The translations under genes were made by a program, and so were the position numbers. Positions 33,759 through 46,513 of a stretch of DNA of 64,000 nt are shown here, one piece after another. Within the stretch, counting starts at the first letter, position 1. The number at the start of each line of letters is the position of its first letter. The DNA is from Chlamydoabsidia padenii. Its lineage: Eukaryota; Mucoromycota; Mucoromycetes; Mucorales; Cunninghamellaceae. The DNA is taken from the NCBI GenBank assembly GCA_025330725.1, contig JAIWND010000001.1, forward strand, positions 310,001 to 374,000, written 5' to 3'. The notes under the pieces were generated by a model. The model ran no database searches. It was not told where the DNA came from and was given only the letters and a program-made list of their open reading frames with translations.

Positions 33759-35427
33759 ATGAGCTTCACGTTGCTAGGGTCCTCAAACTATCAGTATTCA
33801 AATCAACCAGATGGCGGGGAAATGGCTTCACAAATTATCGCATTGTCGGCCATCAGTACCATGTGTGTCTTATTTGGAGCAAAAACTTACAATGTGCAAT
33901 ACAAGTACTTATCGTACTCGCGGTGGTTAGTTCTTCTATTGTATATCTGCTCTTGGGCGTTCACAGTCTCGGCGTTGATTTTGATAGCGACAAATAATGG
34001 TAAAAACAATAAGTCTGCGTTTCAACTTTAAATCCAGCTCATGTTTTTTTTCCCTCTCTTTCTTTCAAGGCAATTATCTTTCTTGCCTACTGTCAGAATT
34101 GGCGTGTGATGTTTTTTATTCTGGCACGAAGATATTGATTTACTGCTGGCTAATTGAAAAGGTGTGGGTGGTGAATGCTCCAAGAACTTCAAGGTGGCAA
34201 ACCCGATCTTACCGTATTCATGTTTTTATGTTGACGCCTTATATTGCTATTTTCTCTCTCATGGTACGTATGAGATCATTCCCACACATGAAAGTTTATA
34301 AATGCATGTACAAATAGAAATTCATGCACTTCTAAACTAAAAATGATTTTGATGTTCATGATAGGTTATCTTTCACAATGCTTGGTTGGAAAGTGATGGT
34401 TTATGTCAAATCGGCTTGCAAGCCATCGCAACCATCCCTTTGATCGTAAGTTAAACTTTTATTTCCCTTCTTGTCAAACGCTTACATCCTCCCCCCCCTT
34501 TTTTTTATATTCATGTCAGACGTATGATTTTGTAAGTAAACGTTATTTTGATGGCGTGCTTTAAAAAACTAATTGAATTCCCGACAACCTAACCTCCTTT
34601 TTTCCTCTCAACAGATATTCAACATGTATATGACCATTCTCTTTATTTTACCTTTGATGAAAGTTGGTAGTGACACAAACATTGACTGGAAACAATCACG
34701 ATTGCATGAAGTAGCCAAGAAAACATTGATTGCGTCTGTGGTCTGTCTGATTGCATCATTTACTAATATCACCGCACTGGCGATCATGAATGGTGTGGAA
34801 CGTGGGATAGTATGCCTGACCTGTTGCTTGGTAGATGTCGTGATTAATGTAGTTACTATACATTGGGTGACATCTCAACCTACATCAAGACCTACACGAG
34901 ATACCTTGATCAGTGGCAGCAAGGGCGGCACCCATCAGTATGAAACTAACGAAACTCCGATGCATGCATTACCTCCTTCCCCACAAAGACATGATAATGT
35001 TGTTTCATCTTCAACCGACGTTCAGCATTCAACAGTTATTCCGACCGATAAGAAAAAACGATTTAGGTTTGATCCCACAAGCGAGCAGACTGGCGGATTT
35101 CATAATCATGCATGGCCAACATCCGAGATGAATGCTACCCATTATATGTCCGCCACCAATAACCAGATTTACAAATCACCAGCAGTTCCTGAATACCACC
35201 CTCATACCCAATTACCCCCTTATCAGTCATCCCAGATTCCCATTCCCATTACACCAGGTCAATTGCCTCACCATTCAACAAACGGACGCTATGTAATGGT
35301 GACCGAATACGAAGGAGAGTTTAATGCTTCTTCCACAAGTCCATCTTCCTCCGTCCATGAAACATCATCACATAGTAGTAAAAAGTCATTAACAAATATT
35401 CCCAATCATTCCACAAGCAATCTATGA
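33759..35427 (+). CDS. Multi-pass (about seven-helix) membrane protein
   Basis: Unnamed integral membrane protein of 446 residues. Exons: 33759..33999, 34070..34263, 34365..34445, 34520..34531 (12 nt), 34615..35427. Helices can be seen at QIIALSAISTMCVLFGA, WLVLLLYICSWAFTVSALIL, a third near DVFYSGTKILIYCWL, PYIAIFSLMVIF, a fifth near GLQAIATIPLI, MYMTILFILPLM, and VVCLIASFTNITALAIM. ERGIVCLTCCLVDVVINVV follows. The C-terminal about 170 residues are hydrophilic and Ser/Pro/His-rich, presumably cytosolic. The topology resembles G-protein-coupled receptors, but no receptor-defining motif is present, so ligand or signalling roles are not assigned. Confidence 0.75.
34520..34531 (+). other. 12-nt microexon
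   Basis: ACGTATGATTTT (Thr-Tyr-Asp-Phe), flanked by ATGTCAG and GTAAGT. Phase 0 on both sides, so it can be skipped without a frameshift. Confidence 0.65.
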
Positions 35428-35580
35428 TTTCCCCCCCCCCAATACATACATAAACTTCAATCCATATCCCATTATATCCAGCTTTATTATTTGATTGTGA
35501 TACTATTATCTAAAATGAAGGGGTAAAATGTAATACAATATATACAATATATACAATGACTAAACTAAGGATAGTCCATG

Positions 35581-38070
35581 TTAAGAGGGTGAAGAATAAA
35601 AAAAGTATCGTTTTGCCTTTTTCCCCGAGTCACCACTGTTGTCTCGTTCTTGACAATCCTTCCTTTTTCCAGTATCGGTAACACCATCGTCATTTCCTTC
35701 TTTGGCCAGTTCCAGAGCAAAATGATAATCCGTGTGTTCATCAACCTTTTCCAGAAGAATCCGTTGGTGACATTTATCGCAAACCCAGGTCGTAGTAGAT
35801 GTCCAAGGAGGATGGGCGCTGTTAGATACAGTCGATTGGTCTGTCGTTTTATTTGATTTGTTGTTGGTAAAAAAGTGCACAAGAGAAGATGGCGGTTCTG
35901 GTTTCGGTGTACGTGTAAGTGAAGGTGGAGATGGTGAAGAGGTTGATGAATTGTCGATTGTTTCTGTTGGGTTGTTCCTTGGTTGGTTCATGAAGAAGTG
36001 TTCCAATGATGATCGTGTTGGTTTTGATGTGTTTAAAGTTGTTGAAGCTGTTGTCGATGACCCCGATACAATTTGATTTTTGCCGTTTGTTTCTGTATTG
36101 GTGTAATCCGTATGGCTTTTTTCAGGTGCTGCTGTTGAGGTTGATCCAGTAGTCGTAAAAAACCTGTTAATAGTATGATTGGTTACACTTGCGTCGGGAG
36201 TCAATCCAGTCGCTTGTATTGCCATAAGATTCAAAGGAAACATTTCATCCAGCACCTCTTCAAACATGGATGCCACTTTTAATTGCAGCTTTTCTATTAA
36301 TCAATGTAATTTGGTTAGTTTCTCTATTAAATATACCATTTTGGTCCCCAAATGATGTAAGTTACCTGATGTTTCGAATTCACTTCTGTGAAGCATTGCA
36401 GTTGACCTAGATCGGGTGGTGTTGTAAGTTCTATATGATATCTATAAACATATATAAAAGTCAAGATTTCGTTTGTGCCCTCCCCCATCAATGTACAGAC
36501 GGTATATTTTTTCAATTGTCATACTTACCGACAGAGTCTTGGGCCAATTATGGTGTTCGTTCCAGTTCGTCATTACTCTTTGATGTAATTCGCCAGAGAG
36601 TACAGTATACCAAGGTAAAAGGTCTTGATGCTTTGTGATTGGTGGTCGATGGGTTTTAGACGCCATCAATGATTTAGGTGCCTTGAGTAGAATTACTTCT
36701 TCATTATCTATACCCCTGACTATGTTGTATAACCATAAGCCTGAAGATTCACCAAACTTTTGTTGTAATTCGTTTAAATGATATTGCCTACATTAAAACA
36801 AAATTAGTTAATGATATTTTATCCCGTTTCCACCACTTTTATATTTAATTTCCTTACCAAAGATCGCTTGCTTTTTGCACATTGTATTCGTTTTCCACCG
36901 CATGACCAAATTTACCACCTAGATTTCGTATCTTGTTAAATGGTACCTCCTTCATGAATTCCAAAGCAAGATGATGTCGGATAACTGTCTATTATAATGA
37001 TGGGTTAATCGGATTGAGTATGAGGGTTGTATGATTTCGGTTTAATGGCTTACCTGCTTGTTCGGTTTATTCCTACTTGATCCTAGTTTGGCCAAGACTT
37101 TATTGTGAGCAATTCCTGCATCAAAAAAAAAAAGAAGAAGAAAAAAAAAATACAATGTTAGATAAATAAAGGTCCCTATTTATTCACGTATTCTATATTC
37201 CTTACCAGCTGAGCATGTATAGTGGAGTTCATCATATATTTGTTTCCTGATGGTGGCAGCGATATCCGCAGTAATGAAGAGCTGAATGTCAAACCAGGAT
37301 GTAGGATCTCGATAGGTTGAGTCATTATCTATATCATCAGTATCATCACCATGTTGTCGCACCAAATCTTCCATTCGTCTCTTTTCGTCAGAGCTGTCGA
37401 TAATATAATTCACCTTTGGCCAATCCACCATAAAGTCATCCAGAATCGCCGTCGAATCACCATCTGAATCCAAATGATCAAGTAATACAGGATGTGAAGG
37501 GATGTATTCGTTGCATAATCGTTGATTCACTGTTTCTGTTACATCCAAAAAAGCCTCGTCGGTGCCAACCTTTTGTAGTAGAGTGCAGTATTGATTAAAT
37601 ATCCCAAAGATCTTTTTGCCAGCATCACGGTACGAGTCTAGGGACACTTTGTGAGTTGTTCGTGATGGATTATCATGGTAACGAGCAGTTGTTTCATTAG
37701 GAGCATAAGTGGCTACATGCACCAGAGTAATGTCTACGTAATGAATACAAAGTTAGCGGGAAAAAAAAAGTGAGTGAGAATGAGTGACCCACAGGGAATG
37801 TTCAAGTACCTGGACAGAGTTTTTTGGCTTCTTCCACAGAGCAATGTCGTGTTACCCCGGAAGCGCGAGCAGCGTAATTGACTAACAAGGTAAAACAAAA
37901 GAATCAGTAGTTTGGTGAGAAGAGAATGGATTCTAAGCGTTTTGTGTTCTTTTTTACCCAATTACCTGCAATCAAACTTGACCATTGCTGGACGGCCACG
38001 GGTTTGCTGGAATCCAGACCTAATCGTACTTCCTCTAAGGTTAAAAAGAAGAAAGGTCAGATATGACACA

Positions 38071-38120
<50 letters not shown>

Positions 38121-38292
38121 TATTGTATACACATACCTACTTGACTGAAGAAACAATCTACAAAGAAAAAGACAAGGTAGAAGTGTGGTTAGTAAAATAT
38201 TCAGTTCCATCTCTATATTGCTATTTATACATACCCAAGTCAATGTGAAGAATACACCTAGAGTCTTTTAAACAATGAGGCAGTCGCGACAT
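35581..38292 (-). CDS. RAD30: DNA polymerase eta (translesion synthesis)
   Basis: Y-family polymerase that bypasses UV-induced cyclobutane dimers. Ten minus-strand exons: 38292..38235, 38157..38137, 38034..37966, 37881..37810, 37733..37206, 37115..37054, 36988..36858, 36787..36529, 36441..36366, 36293..35581; 662 residues. Catalytic residues are visible in IHIDLDCFFSQVE and TDEAFLD. YAARASGVTRH is the fingers/nucleotide-contact region, HNKVLAKLGSSRNKPNKQT the DNA-contacting lysine motif, and NKIRNLGGKFG the thumb. TTRSRST belongs to the little finger. The C-terminus has PIP-like boxes (SLEHFFMN, SLVHFFTN), a UBZ finger near 595-625 (WVCDKCHQRI...DEHTDYHFALEL), and a terminal basic KKAKRYFF that may bind PCNA or serve nuclear import. 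Exon 2 is only 21 nt. Confidence 0.95.
38073..38119 (+). repeat. (TTA)n microsatellite in RAD30 intron 2
   Basis: About fifteen perfect TTA/ATT repeats inside the intron 38035..38136 of polymerase eta. Confidence 0.9.
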
Positions 38293-38794
38293 TAAAAAGC
38301 GAAAGAAAAAGAAAAAGAAAAAGGCGCCTTCAAAAAATCTGAAATAGGTTTTAGCCAAGGCGGAATTTAAAAATACCTTGATTTTTGTTGGTGTCGGTTT
38401 TCAAAGATGTGATCAGAATTACCAATCCAAATCCTTCTTAAACTCAACCTGACTGACACAAAGGTCTTGAATAAATGATGTGGTTGGTTGGTAGTAGAGT
38501 GGCCAATGGACTCTATAAATAGTGATCAAGGAATGAGCCCAAGGTAAACGACTGGGATGCGGGATTCTGCCACCCGGGATCGGGATTTGAACTTCGTACA
38601 AATCATGCAGAGACATCATTTTCACTTTTATAAAGTTATTTTTATATAAAGCCATCTTTTACATCAATACAATACAATATATATATATATAATAAAACAG
38701 TATAGACAATTTATTAAAGATATAAATCCATATAGACAATTCATTAAAAGATATACATTTATATGCAACTAGGAGTGGGAGGGCGTGGAGAGAG
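38293..38794. other. RAD30 upstream region
   Basis: Contains GGCGGAATTTAAAA near 38357 and ATCGGGATTTGAAC at 38579-38592. TTTATT sites near 38710 serve DBF4 polyadenylation (minus strand). The 78-aa minus ORF at 38419-38655 runs across the motif and is not supported. Confidence 0.5.
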
Positions 38795-40822
38795 CTAACG
38801 ATGAGTTCGTCGGGTGGTTTCCAATAACATGTCCAGAGCCTTGAAGTTATTCTTGTCACGGACAAATGCTTGGTGTGATTCTTCTTGTTGATGCTAAATG
38901 AGGATTCAAAAAAAAAAGATGAGTTCACCGTTGATCGTAACTCTTTTGTTTTCCTCGGGTTACCTTTTCCAGTTCATCATAACAGACGTTACAGTTTTCA
39001 CAGTATTTAGTATTTTCTTTGGCAGTCCTTCGAGCCAAATCCTTCTTTCGTCTTTCGGCTTGATCGTAGGTTGCTTTTGCAAGGACAGCAGATCGTAATC
39101 CCTTGACACCACCACCATCAGCCTTTTTTGTTGAAGAATCAATGATGCCAGAGTTGATCTTGTTAGTTTGATGATGAGGTATTCGTTGATTAGTGACTAT
39201 TCGTCGACCCAGCCTGGACATACTTTCAGACAGTGGTTGACCTGATGGTTGGAATGCCATGGAGGATTTGTCGGATGTGTTGAGTGTTGTTGAATTTGTA
39301 AAAGGAGTATTTGTCGATCTGTATTGTTGAGAATAGTTGGTGGATGTGAAAACACTGGTTCGTGATGTCAATTGTGATGCTGATGATGAGGTAATGGTAT
39401 CAATTGAGGCGCTTGGTGTGTGTACTTGATCCGGAATCTGGCGGTCTTCTTCTTCCTTTATGATATTTGTTTGTGTGTTAGATGGATGGTGTTGTTGATT
39501 ATATTCCAAGTTCGTTGTATTATACATGGCTTTGTTGAGAGACTTGGTGTTGGACACATCTGGTGTTATCGTAATGGTAGGTTGTTGTTGTAGTGGTATC
39601 TGTTGTTGCTGTTGCTGTGTTGTGGCCCCCATAGTACGTGTATTCTTTCTTGATAACTGCTGTGTAGATTCAGGAAGAGTAAAAGGAGACCGACCATATT
39701 CGTCCACCCTAACATATAGTTTTGGCCATGGATAGATTCGATAATTTTCGGGTGTTGCAGGGTCAAATGTCGGTTGTGTATATTCCTTCACAAGAATAGG
39801 TCGATGTACTCCAGTAACATCTTCCACTTTGATATAATGATCGTTAAAAGCGACAAAAGTTGGTCGTGGTGCTTGTCCATTTCGTTGACCAGTGCTGACC
39901 CCATACCGTTTTTCTTCCATCAATAGCTTGTCCAAGTCTTCCGCCCGACCACCACGATTGTTAGCCGGAGTACCAGATATAGGTTTGTGTAAGAGTGCAT
40001 GACTAATACAAAGCATCTCTATAAAAAAAAAAAAAAAAAAAAAGTGTTAAGAGTGATGCAGTTGGAATAATTCATATTTGTGTTGATAATCCATTCACCT
40101 ACTTGACAAGCTCCAAACTTCCATACCCAATTGATTCGCACGGTCAAAAAATGCTTGGTGGGAAGGATCTTTGGCAACATAGGATTTCTGTTATTAACAA
40201 TAAAAAGAAGTATTAGTACATTTGTGTTTGATATATTATTGTCCAAACTTACCTTTGGAAGTGTTGTCTTTAGGTCAGTACTATTTATATATATATATAT
40301 ATATAAAAGAGAGAGAGAATACGATATGAGTATCGGTTCACCCCTGTTCCGTTTGTTCACTTTACCTGTTTGCAATAGACTGTATTGGCCTATTTTCTTG
40401 GTTTTCCTGGTTGGCGTCCTTTGGGAGCAGTACATTGGCTACGCCTTTTGTTGAGGGTTCTTCATAAAAAGGTTTCGAGGTAACAATATGGGTGCAGTGA
40501 GCACCAAAAAAGACTTCGTTATCCTAGAATGAGCAAATCAAGTAGTTGTTTAGTATCAATGATATATATATATACTGTTTATTGTACCCACCCCATTAAG
40601 TAACTTGATCTTGCGCTGTAAAGATATTGTTGTCTTTTCATCAAAGTTATCCAGAAACATTCTGAAGTGGCTGAATCGTTTACGGAATGTCTTGACCCAA
40701 TAGTCAGGGTTGATGTGTCGATAATCCATGTCAGTTTTAGAGGTGTTGGTGGTGTTGGTGGATACTTCGCCAAGAGTCTTTTTGCCCAAAGTTTGTCGCG
40801 TGGAGACATTTGGTTGCATCAT
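38795..40822 (-). CDS. DBF4: DBF4-type activator of Cdc7 kinase
   Basis: Regulatory subunit of the Dbf4-dependent kinase that phosphorylates MCM to fire replication origins. Minus exons 40822..40592, 40523..40366, 40280..40253, 40187..40103, 40018..38964 and 38893..38795; 551 residues. Motif N/BRCT-like region: FFGAHCTHIVTSKPF and FFDRANQLGMEVWSLSK. Motif M: HRPILVKEYTQP...YPWPKLYVRVDEYGRSPF. Motif C zinc finger near 508-535: YCENCNVCYDELEKHQQEESHQAFV, which is CxxC...HxxxxxH split by the last intron. The region between M and C is long and disordered. Intron 1 uses GTGGGT as donor. Start is the first of two adjacent ATGs. Confidence 0.92.
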
Positions 40823-40938
40823 GGTTGAGTATGGTATTCAAAGGTATATAGTTTTATTGGCATAAAAATAATCAAGTCAATTAATGGATGTGTGGAAGAG
40901 GTGAAGAAGGGTGAGAAGGGGAAAGAAGAGATTTTTTT

Positions 40939-40942
<4 letters not shown>

Positions 40943-40984
<42 letters not shown>
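40943..40984 (+). repeat. (A)42 homopolymer
   Basis: Uninterrupted A run in the short spacer between DBF4 and the aminopeptidase gene. Confidence 0.95.
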
Positions 40985-40986
<2 letters not shown>

Positions 40987-41018
40987 GGAGCGGTGTATCA
41001 ATTATAAAGGTAAAAAAT

Positions 41019-43433
41019 TTATTGCACCAAAAGAGGTTCAGTTTCATCCTCCAGCCAGACTAGAGTTTGTCTATCGCTTTGGAGTAATGGTTCCAGTATA
41101 TGTCTACATTCTAAATGATAATTGTTGATCCATTCTATTTCATTGTTGTTGAGTAATCCAGTATCGATGAGTTTCTTCCCCAAAGGGACAAAAGTCAAGT
41201 GCTTGAATCCAAGGTAAGACCCGTCAAAACAGTAAGGTGTTGATGCTTGACAAACCATGAGGACGTTTTCAATTCGAATACCAAATTCACCATCTTGATA
41301 ATATCCAGGTTCTACATATTATACAGTTAGTATATTTAAATAGGTATCATTGTTCTTATGCTTTCTTTACCATTAGTGACTAGCATGTTCTCTTGTAGAG
41401 GGGTCTTGTTAAAAGAGTATTGGCTAATAGAATGTGGTCCTTCATGCACATTCAAGTAGGCCCCTACACCATGTCCTGTACCATGTCGATAGTTCAATCC
41501 ATCCCGCCATAAGGCTTGTCGAGCAATCGTATCTAATTGATAACCTACAGGAGCATCATATTGCTGATTAGTGAACCATCATCATCATCTTTTTTTTCTT
41601 TTCTTTTGACATGTTGTACCTGTTGTCTTTGTGGGAAAGATCGCTTGATCCAGGGCAATGTGCGCTTGAAGGACACGAGTAAAAGCCCGTTTCTGGAAAT
41701 CCGTTGGTTGGCCAGAGAATAAAAATGTTCGAGTGATATCAGTTGTGCCGTCTTTATATTGAGCACCCGAATCACAGAGATAGAGTTGTCGAGGGTCGAT
41801 GATGGCAGAGTCCGTCGGTGAAGGTTGATAATGAATGATAGCCCCGTGGGCACCAGTAGCAGCGATAGTATCAAAAGCCAGTCCAACGTATTCTTTATGT
41901 TGTTGTCGCATTGCTTCCAAGTGTTGTACAGCATCATATTCTCGAAGAGTTACAGAGTTGTCAAGTTCATGTGCCAACCATGCAAAATGCTGGGTGACAG
42001 TTGCTCCATCCCGTTGGTGACACATTGATGTACTGGCCAGTTCGATAGGGTTCTTGATTGCTTTTGCCAATGGAATCATGGAGGTGCCGAATTCAATACA
42101 ATCCTACCAATGAAAGGGTCAAAGTGAGTCATTAATATCAATACTAATAGACACTTACCCCGAGAGCTTGGGCAACGGACAAATTGGTAGTTTGAGGATC
42201 GACCAACCATTTCTTGCCATTATTCTTCATTTGAGATAGATCGGAAGCCAATTGGTCATAGTCCCGAATACTGACGTTGGCCAAAGATAGGTATTCTTCG
42301 AGAGGATGCAAACGATTACCTTCAGAGTTGTCTTTTACATATAAAAAAGTTTTTTCCGGAGTGACCACACAGTAGGCAAAAAATACAGGACAACAATGAA
42401 TATCAGATCCACGAAGATTAAGGAGCCAAGCAATTTCATCCAAAGCGGACACCACAGTACCACCATAACCACGAGCTGCTACATCCGCCATCAATTCAGT
42501 CAGTTTTGTATTATGAGTCTTGCCAGCATATTGAATATCATGCACGTGTATTGGATTTGTAGGTCGGGGAGGTCTTGTATCATCACGTATGCTGTCCACG
42601 AGGTTATTCGTTAATGCCACCAATGTCGAGCCTCGAGTCACCAGTGCATCTTGTAACTTTTTTGCTTCATCTAAATAATACATGTTAATTAATATTTTTG
42701 CATAATATTAGTTGATAATGGTCTTACCTATTGTGGTCACAGAAGGATCGACACCAATCCTAGCATTAGGGAGATCCTATTTATATTGAAAATAGTATGT
42801 TAAAATGGTTGGAGGAGGAGTGTATGCATTACCATACCGAAACAAATTCCTGCCAAGTAGGAACACCAGCAAGTCCTTGTTTCATTAATGTCCATTCTTG
42901 ATTGTCGAGTTCTTGAGAGGCTTGCAAGTAATAGCGCCCATCCGTAAACAAGGCGGCCTTCTTTTGAGTAACGACAGCACAACCTGAATAGTATAACAAA
43001 GTAATTAAACGTTGGATTCATTGTATTGTTCATTGGGAGATTACCTGCAGAGCCAGTAAAACCAGAGAGCCAAGCTCTTCGATTATCACATTCGGCAGTA
43101 TATTCGCTCTGTTGTTGTCAGTAATAAGGATTAAGATTAAAAGGCGTGTTATTCTTGTGTATTGTCTTTATTATTACCTGATGGGCATCTTGAGTAGGCA
43201 CTATACTGTAAAGTTAAGAGCATTAAAGAAAATGGGAATGTTAGGTCAAGACGTGTCAAGTTCTTTTTATGGAGGTTGACTTACAGGACATCTACAGGTT
43301 CTGGTGTTGCTGTTTGCATCGCTTGTCGAAGTTTATATAATCGATCATGCTTTGCTAAGGAGACAAAGGACCTTTGACAGTACTGTGCAAGTTGTAAGTG
43401 AGGCTTCCATAGTGATTGTTGCCAACTATACAT
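41019..43433 (-). CDS. Xaa-Pro aminopeptidase (aminopeptidase P, M24B)
   Basis: Cytosolic manganese peptidase that removes an N-terminal residue preceding proline. Nine minus exons: 43433..43285, 43205..43178, 43108..43045, 42983..42838, 42776..42728, 42670..42159, 42103..41620, 41544..41371, 41311..41019; 632 residues, matching XPNPEP1-type enzymes. The creatinase N-domain shows NRRAWLSGFTGSAG and AAFLTDGRYYLQA. The pita-bread domain holds all metal ligands: CDSGAQYKDGTTDITRT (two Asp), RHGTGHGVG (His), NEPGYY (Glu) and GIRIENV (Glu). No signal peptide, arguing for a cytosolic enzyme. A GGCGGGAATTAAA motif lies 56 bp upstream. Confidence 0.95.
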
Positions 43434-43488
43434 GAAGACAATGAGATTAAGAGTAAAGAAGTAAAAAAAAAAAAAAAAGACGAAGAAT

Positions 43489-43507
43489 GGCGGGAATTAA
43501 ATTTGAA
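43489..43507 (+). promoter_or_regulatory. Recurrent promoter motif (GGCGGGAATTAAATTTGAA)
   Basis: Extended copy of the recurrent motif 56 bp upstream of the aminopeptidase ATG (minus strand). The GGCGGGAA core also fits an E2F/MBF-type site. Role inferred. Confidence 0.35.
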
Positions 43508-43677
43508 TAGAAAGTCATTTTTTTATTGTAAAAAACCAAATCAATCACACAAATGCACCAAATAAAAATGTAGATATAGATTACAGATCATTTTTAAGCC
43601 CACAGTATTATATTTTGTTGTCCAGGTATTCATTAGCCCGCCATTATCCTACTTGATTATCGTTGGGTCGCTGCTGT

Positions 43678-45226
43678 TCACATTCCATCATTCGAAGATG
43701 AGAAGGATGGATCCATCATAGTCGATACACGATTTCCGCCTTGTTGTTCCTGTTTTTCTTGTTGTGGATGCTGATGATGAAGTTGACGAATGTGGTTGCC
43801 ATCATCATAGGTATTTTGATCATTTCCCGCCAGTTGGAACAGTTGCATTTTGTCGTTCCTTGTAGCCAATGAGATCATGTTGCTATAGTTATCGGTGAAT
43901 TCATCGAGATATCCATCAAAATCCTCGATTCCATTTGCATCCAAACCCATTGTAGCCGCCAAAGATTCAATACTAATTTGCAAGTCGTCAATGTCTTGGG
44001 AGATAGCTTCAGCCGATCTTGTTGCCGTATGGAGAGATTCAGTCAGACCGGAGATACGTGTGATATCGTTGGTACCATCAGAGCCAGAGACATCGCTTAG
44101 TGTACTAATAGCACTGTAAGTGTGGTGCCCATGTGGTGGATTGTTGTCCATCCGTCCAGTAATTGTTGGTGAATGTGTGTCTCCATCGATTGCCGGAACC
44201 ATTCCCATGTGACCTTGTTGGCGCTGTTGCTGTTGAAGACCACCATTACCAGAAAGAGCCATCGCCGAAGGAGAATACATAACAGATGATGATTGATCAT
44301 ACCTATTAGAAGTGGAGGGTTTCATAGCTGAATAATTCATGCCATGTAGATGAGATATGGAAGTAGAAGTATCACGAATTGAGTACAGGTCGTTTAAAGC
44401 CCGAAACAAAAATGAAGGATTCAGTCCCTTAGCCCCATACATACCAAATTTCCCTTTCTCCTGACTCTGTCCCTGATCCTGGTTGCTTTGTTGTTGTTGC
44501 TGTTGTCGAGGTGAATTTCGGTGAAGTGATTGCTGATAAGGTTGTTGCTGTTGCTGCTGGACTCTTTGTGGTTGGTGTTGTTGAGTCAAAGCGACTTGTT
44601 GACCTAATGCTGGAGACGTAGTTTCATCTTGTTTCGAGGGTTCATCGCCACCACCAAAAAAAGTTTGCTGTAGTGAAGTTGTTGAGATACCTGCCAATTT
44701 TACTGCTTCCTCGATTAATTTACTTGGTTGAGCCGCTGCACTGTCCAAATTTCCTAATGAGAATGATCATGTATTTTGCATAAAAATGTGATAGATTACC
44801 TGTTTGTGAGCTGCCAATATAGTCATTTTGGTTTCCGAGTGCATATGGTGTACCTTTAGGATTTTCTGCTGAGAAGCCATCAGTGGAAAATACCGATGTC
44901 AAAAAAAGGAGTATTCGTTCAATAACCTGTTGATGTCGTTGGTGCTTTTCACGAGCCATAAGAGTTTCCCGCCACAAGATTTCATTGTCATTATGTAAAT
45001 GTTGCAAGTCAGCAGAGATGGCATGTTGATGATGACGAATTGCTGATATATCCTTTACGAGTGATCCTAGGCGTACATGCTCCAATTCCATAGGTGTATC
45101 GCCAAGAGCATTCAGTCGAGTCTGTCCCAATGTGGATTGATTTAAACGGCCACCGATAGATTGTTCTAGCATAAGCGGTTGATGTTGTTCATAAGATAAT
45201 TGAAGGAGTGAGGGCGAACTCGATAG

Positions 45227-45267
<41 letters not shown>

Positions 45268-45930
45268 GCTGTGTTTGTTGCTGTGATTGCTGTTGTTGAT
45301 CATTGCTGCTTCGAATACGTTTACGCACCACGAGATGCAAGAGATCATAACGATCTTTTTGGAAGTTTGGATGGCTGAATTCCCAAAGTTCATGTACACT
45401 GTCGGTTACCAATACGCCTTGTTGAAGATGTGGCACCTTGTGGAAATCATACATGTTGAGTTGCCGAACGAATGAGCTAAATGTGTTGTGTTTATAAAAC
45501 CGAGGTAGGACGGTTTTAGAGAATAGTTCGTGTCGTTCAACTACGAGATATATAAAAAGGTGAGTATGGTGTTACCTTTCAACTTTAAAACTACTTGCTT
45601 ACTTACCAATAAAAGAGTTTCCTTCGTCTGACCATCTAATTAAATCATTTGTAGAATCATCGTCCACCATACTACAACCAAAAAGGGTAAAATAAAGTGA
45701 GAGCAAGTTCCATTTTTTTATTTTTATAGTGGAGATAGTGCTTACCTGTACAGCTTGTTCAAAAAGGCTGGAATATTGCGCTGTGTTCGTTGAGTAAGAT
45801 CATCACCAGTTGCTGATCTTCTTTTTCTAGTTGAGGCCCCCCAAGATGACGGTGAGGATCCACGAGGAGACGGTGAGCGCGACTGGGTTCTTTGCCTTTT
45901 ACTGGCACCTTCTCTTGTCGAAGACTGCAT
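43678..45930 (-). CDS. Heat shock factor (HSF-type transcription factor)
   Basis: Trimeric nuclear activator of heat-shock genes. Minus exons 45930..45746, 45671..45607, 45540..44800 and 44753..43678 give 688 residues. The HSF DNA-binding domain spans about 52-160: IPAFLNKLYSMVDDDSTNDL, IRWSDEGNSFIV, LPRFYKHNTFSSFVRQLNMY, FHKVPHLQQG and WEFSHPNFQKDRYDLLHLV. A polyQ tract (CAA-rich) follows. The HR-A/B coiled coil is at about 210-275 (LGSLVKDISAIRHHQHAI; LMAREKHQRHQQVIERILLFL). The rest is Q-rich and disordered. The start used is the ATG at 45930 (MQSSTREG), but the frame is open far upstream with no ATG. Could be Hsf1 or a related Sfl1/Skn7-type factor; the coil favours Hsf1. Confidence 0.9.
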
Positions 45931-46156
45931 ACTGTACAAAGCTGGAAGATGAGGTTGTCTAATGGAAGAAAGGATAAAGTGTGTGAGTAAATGAATTACA
46001 AAGGATGATACCTTGGAGGAATCACTACCTCTATTGTAAAGTTAGCATTAGTTACTGTACCTTGTATTCGAAGACGTGTATATGGTATAGGTGTTAAGTG
46101 ATTATGTATAAAGGAAAAGTGACGAATCAAAGAATCAGCACGGGAAAAAGAGAGAG

Positions 46157-46194
<38 letters not shown>

Positions 46195-46513
46195 CCAGAG
46201 AAAGAGGAGTAGAACGAATTTCTTTCGATGTTTATTTTTCCCTTTTTTTCTTGACTAGCGGCGTTTAAAAAGTAAACTTGAATCTGGCCTTGGGACTTTT
46301 GCTTTACCTAACCTTGAATCATCCCACTCTTTTCTACTTCCTCAATGTAGTCATGTTTAATAGCATACAAACATTTTTCATATCTTCTTCTTACCTATTC
46401 TTGAATACTATATGAAGCCATACTTTTGACATCGGCTGGGGCGGAAGATGACATGAGATCGTTCCTTAATAAAAAGATATACGTTTAAACCCCGAAAAGC
46501 CAGGGGTGCTTTT
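45931..46513. other. HSF leader region
   Basis: Contains GT-AG signals of a probable leader intron (GTATCATCC to CCATTAG, about 46012 to 45958), a 35-A run at 46157-46191 and the motif GTTTAAACCCCGAA at 46483-46496. The HSF frame continues open through most of it without an ATG. Confidence 0.45.
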
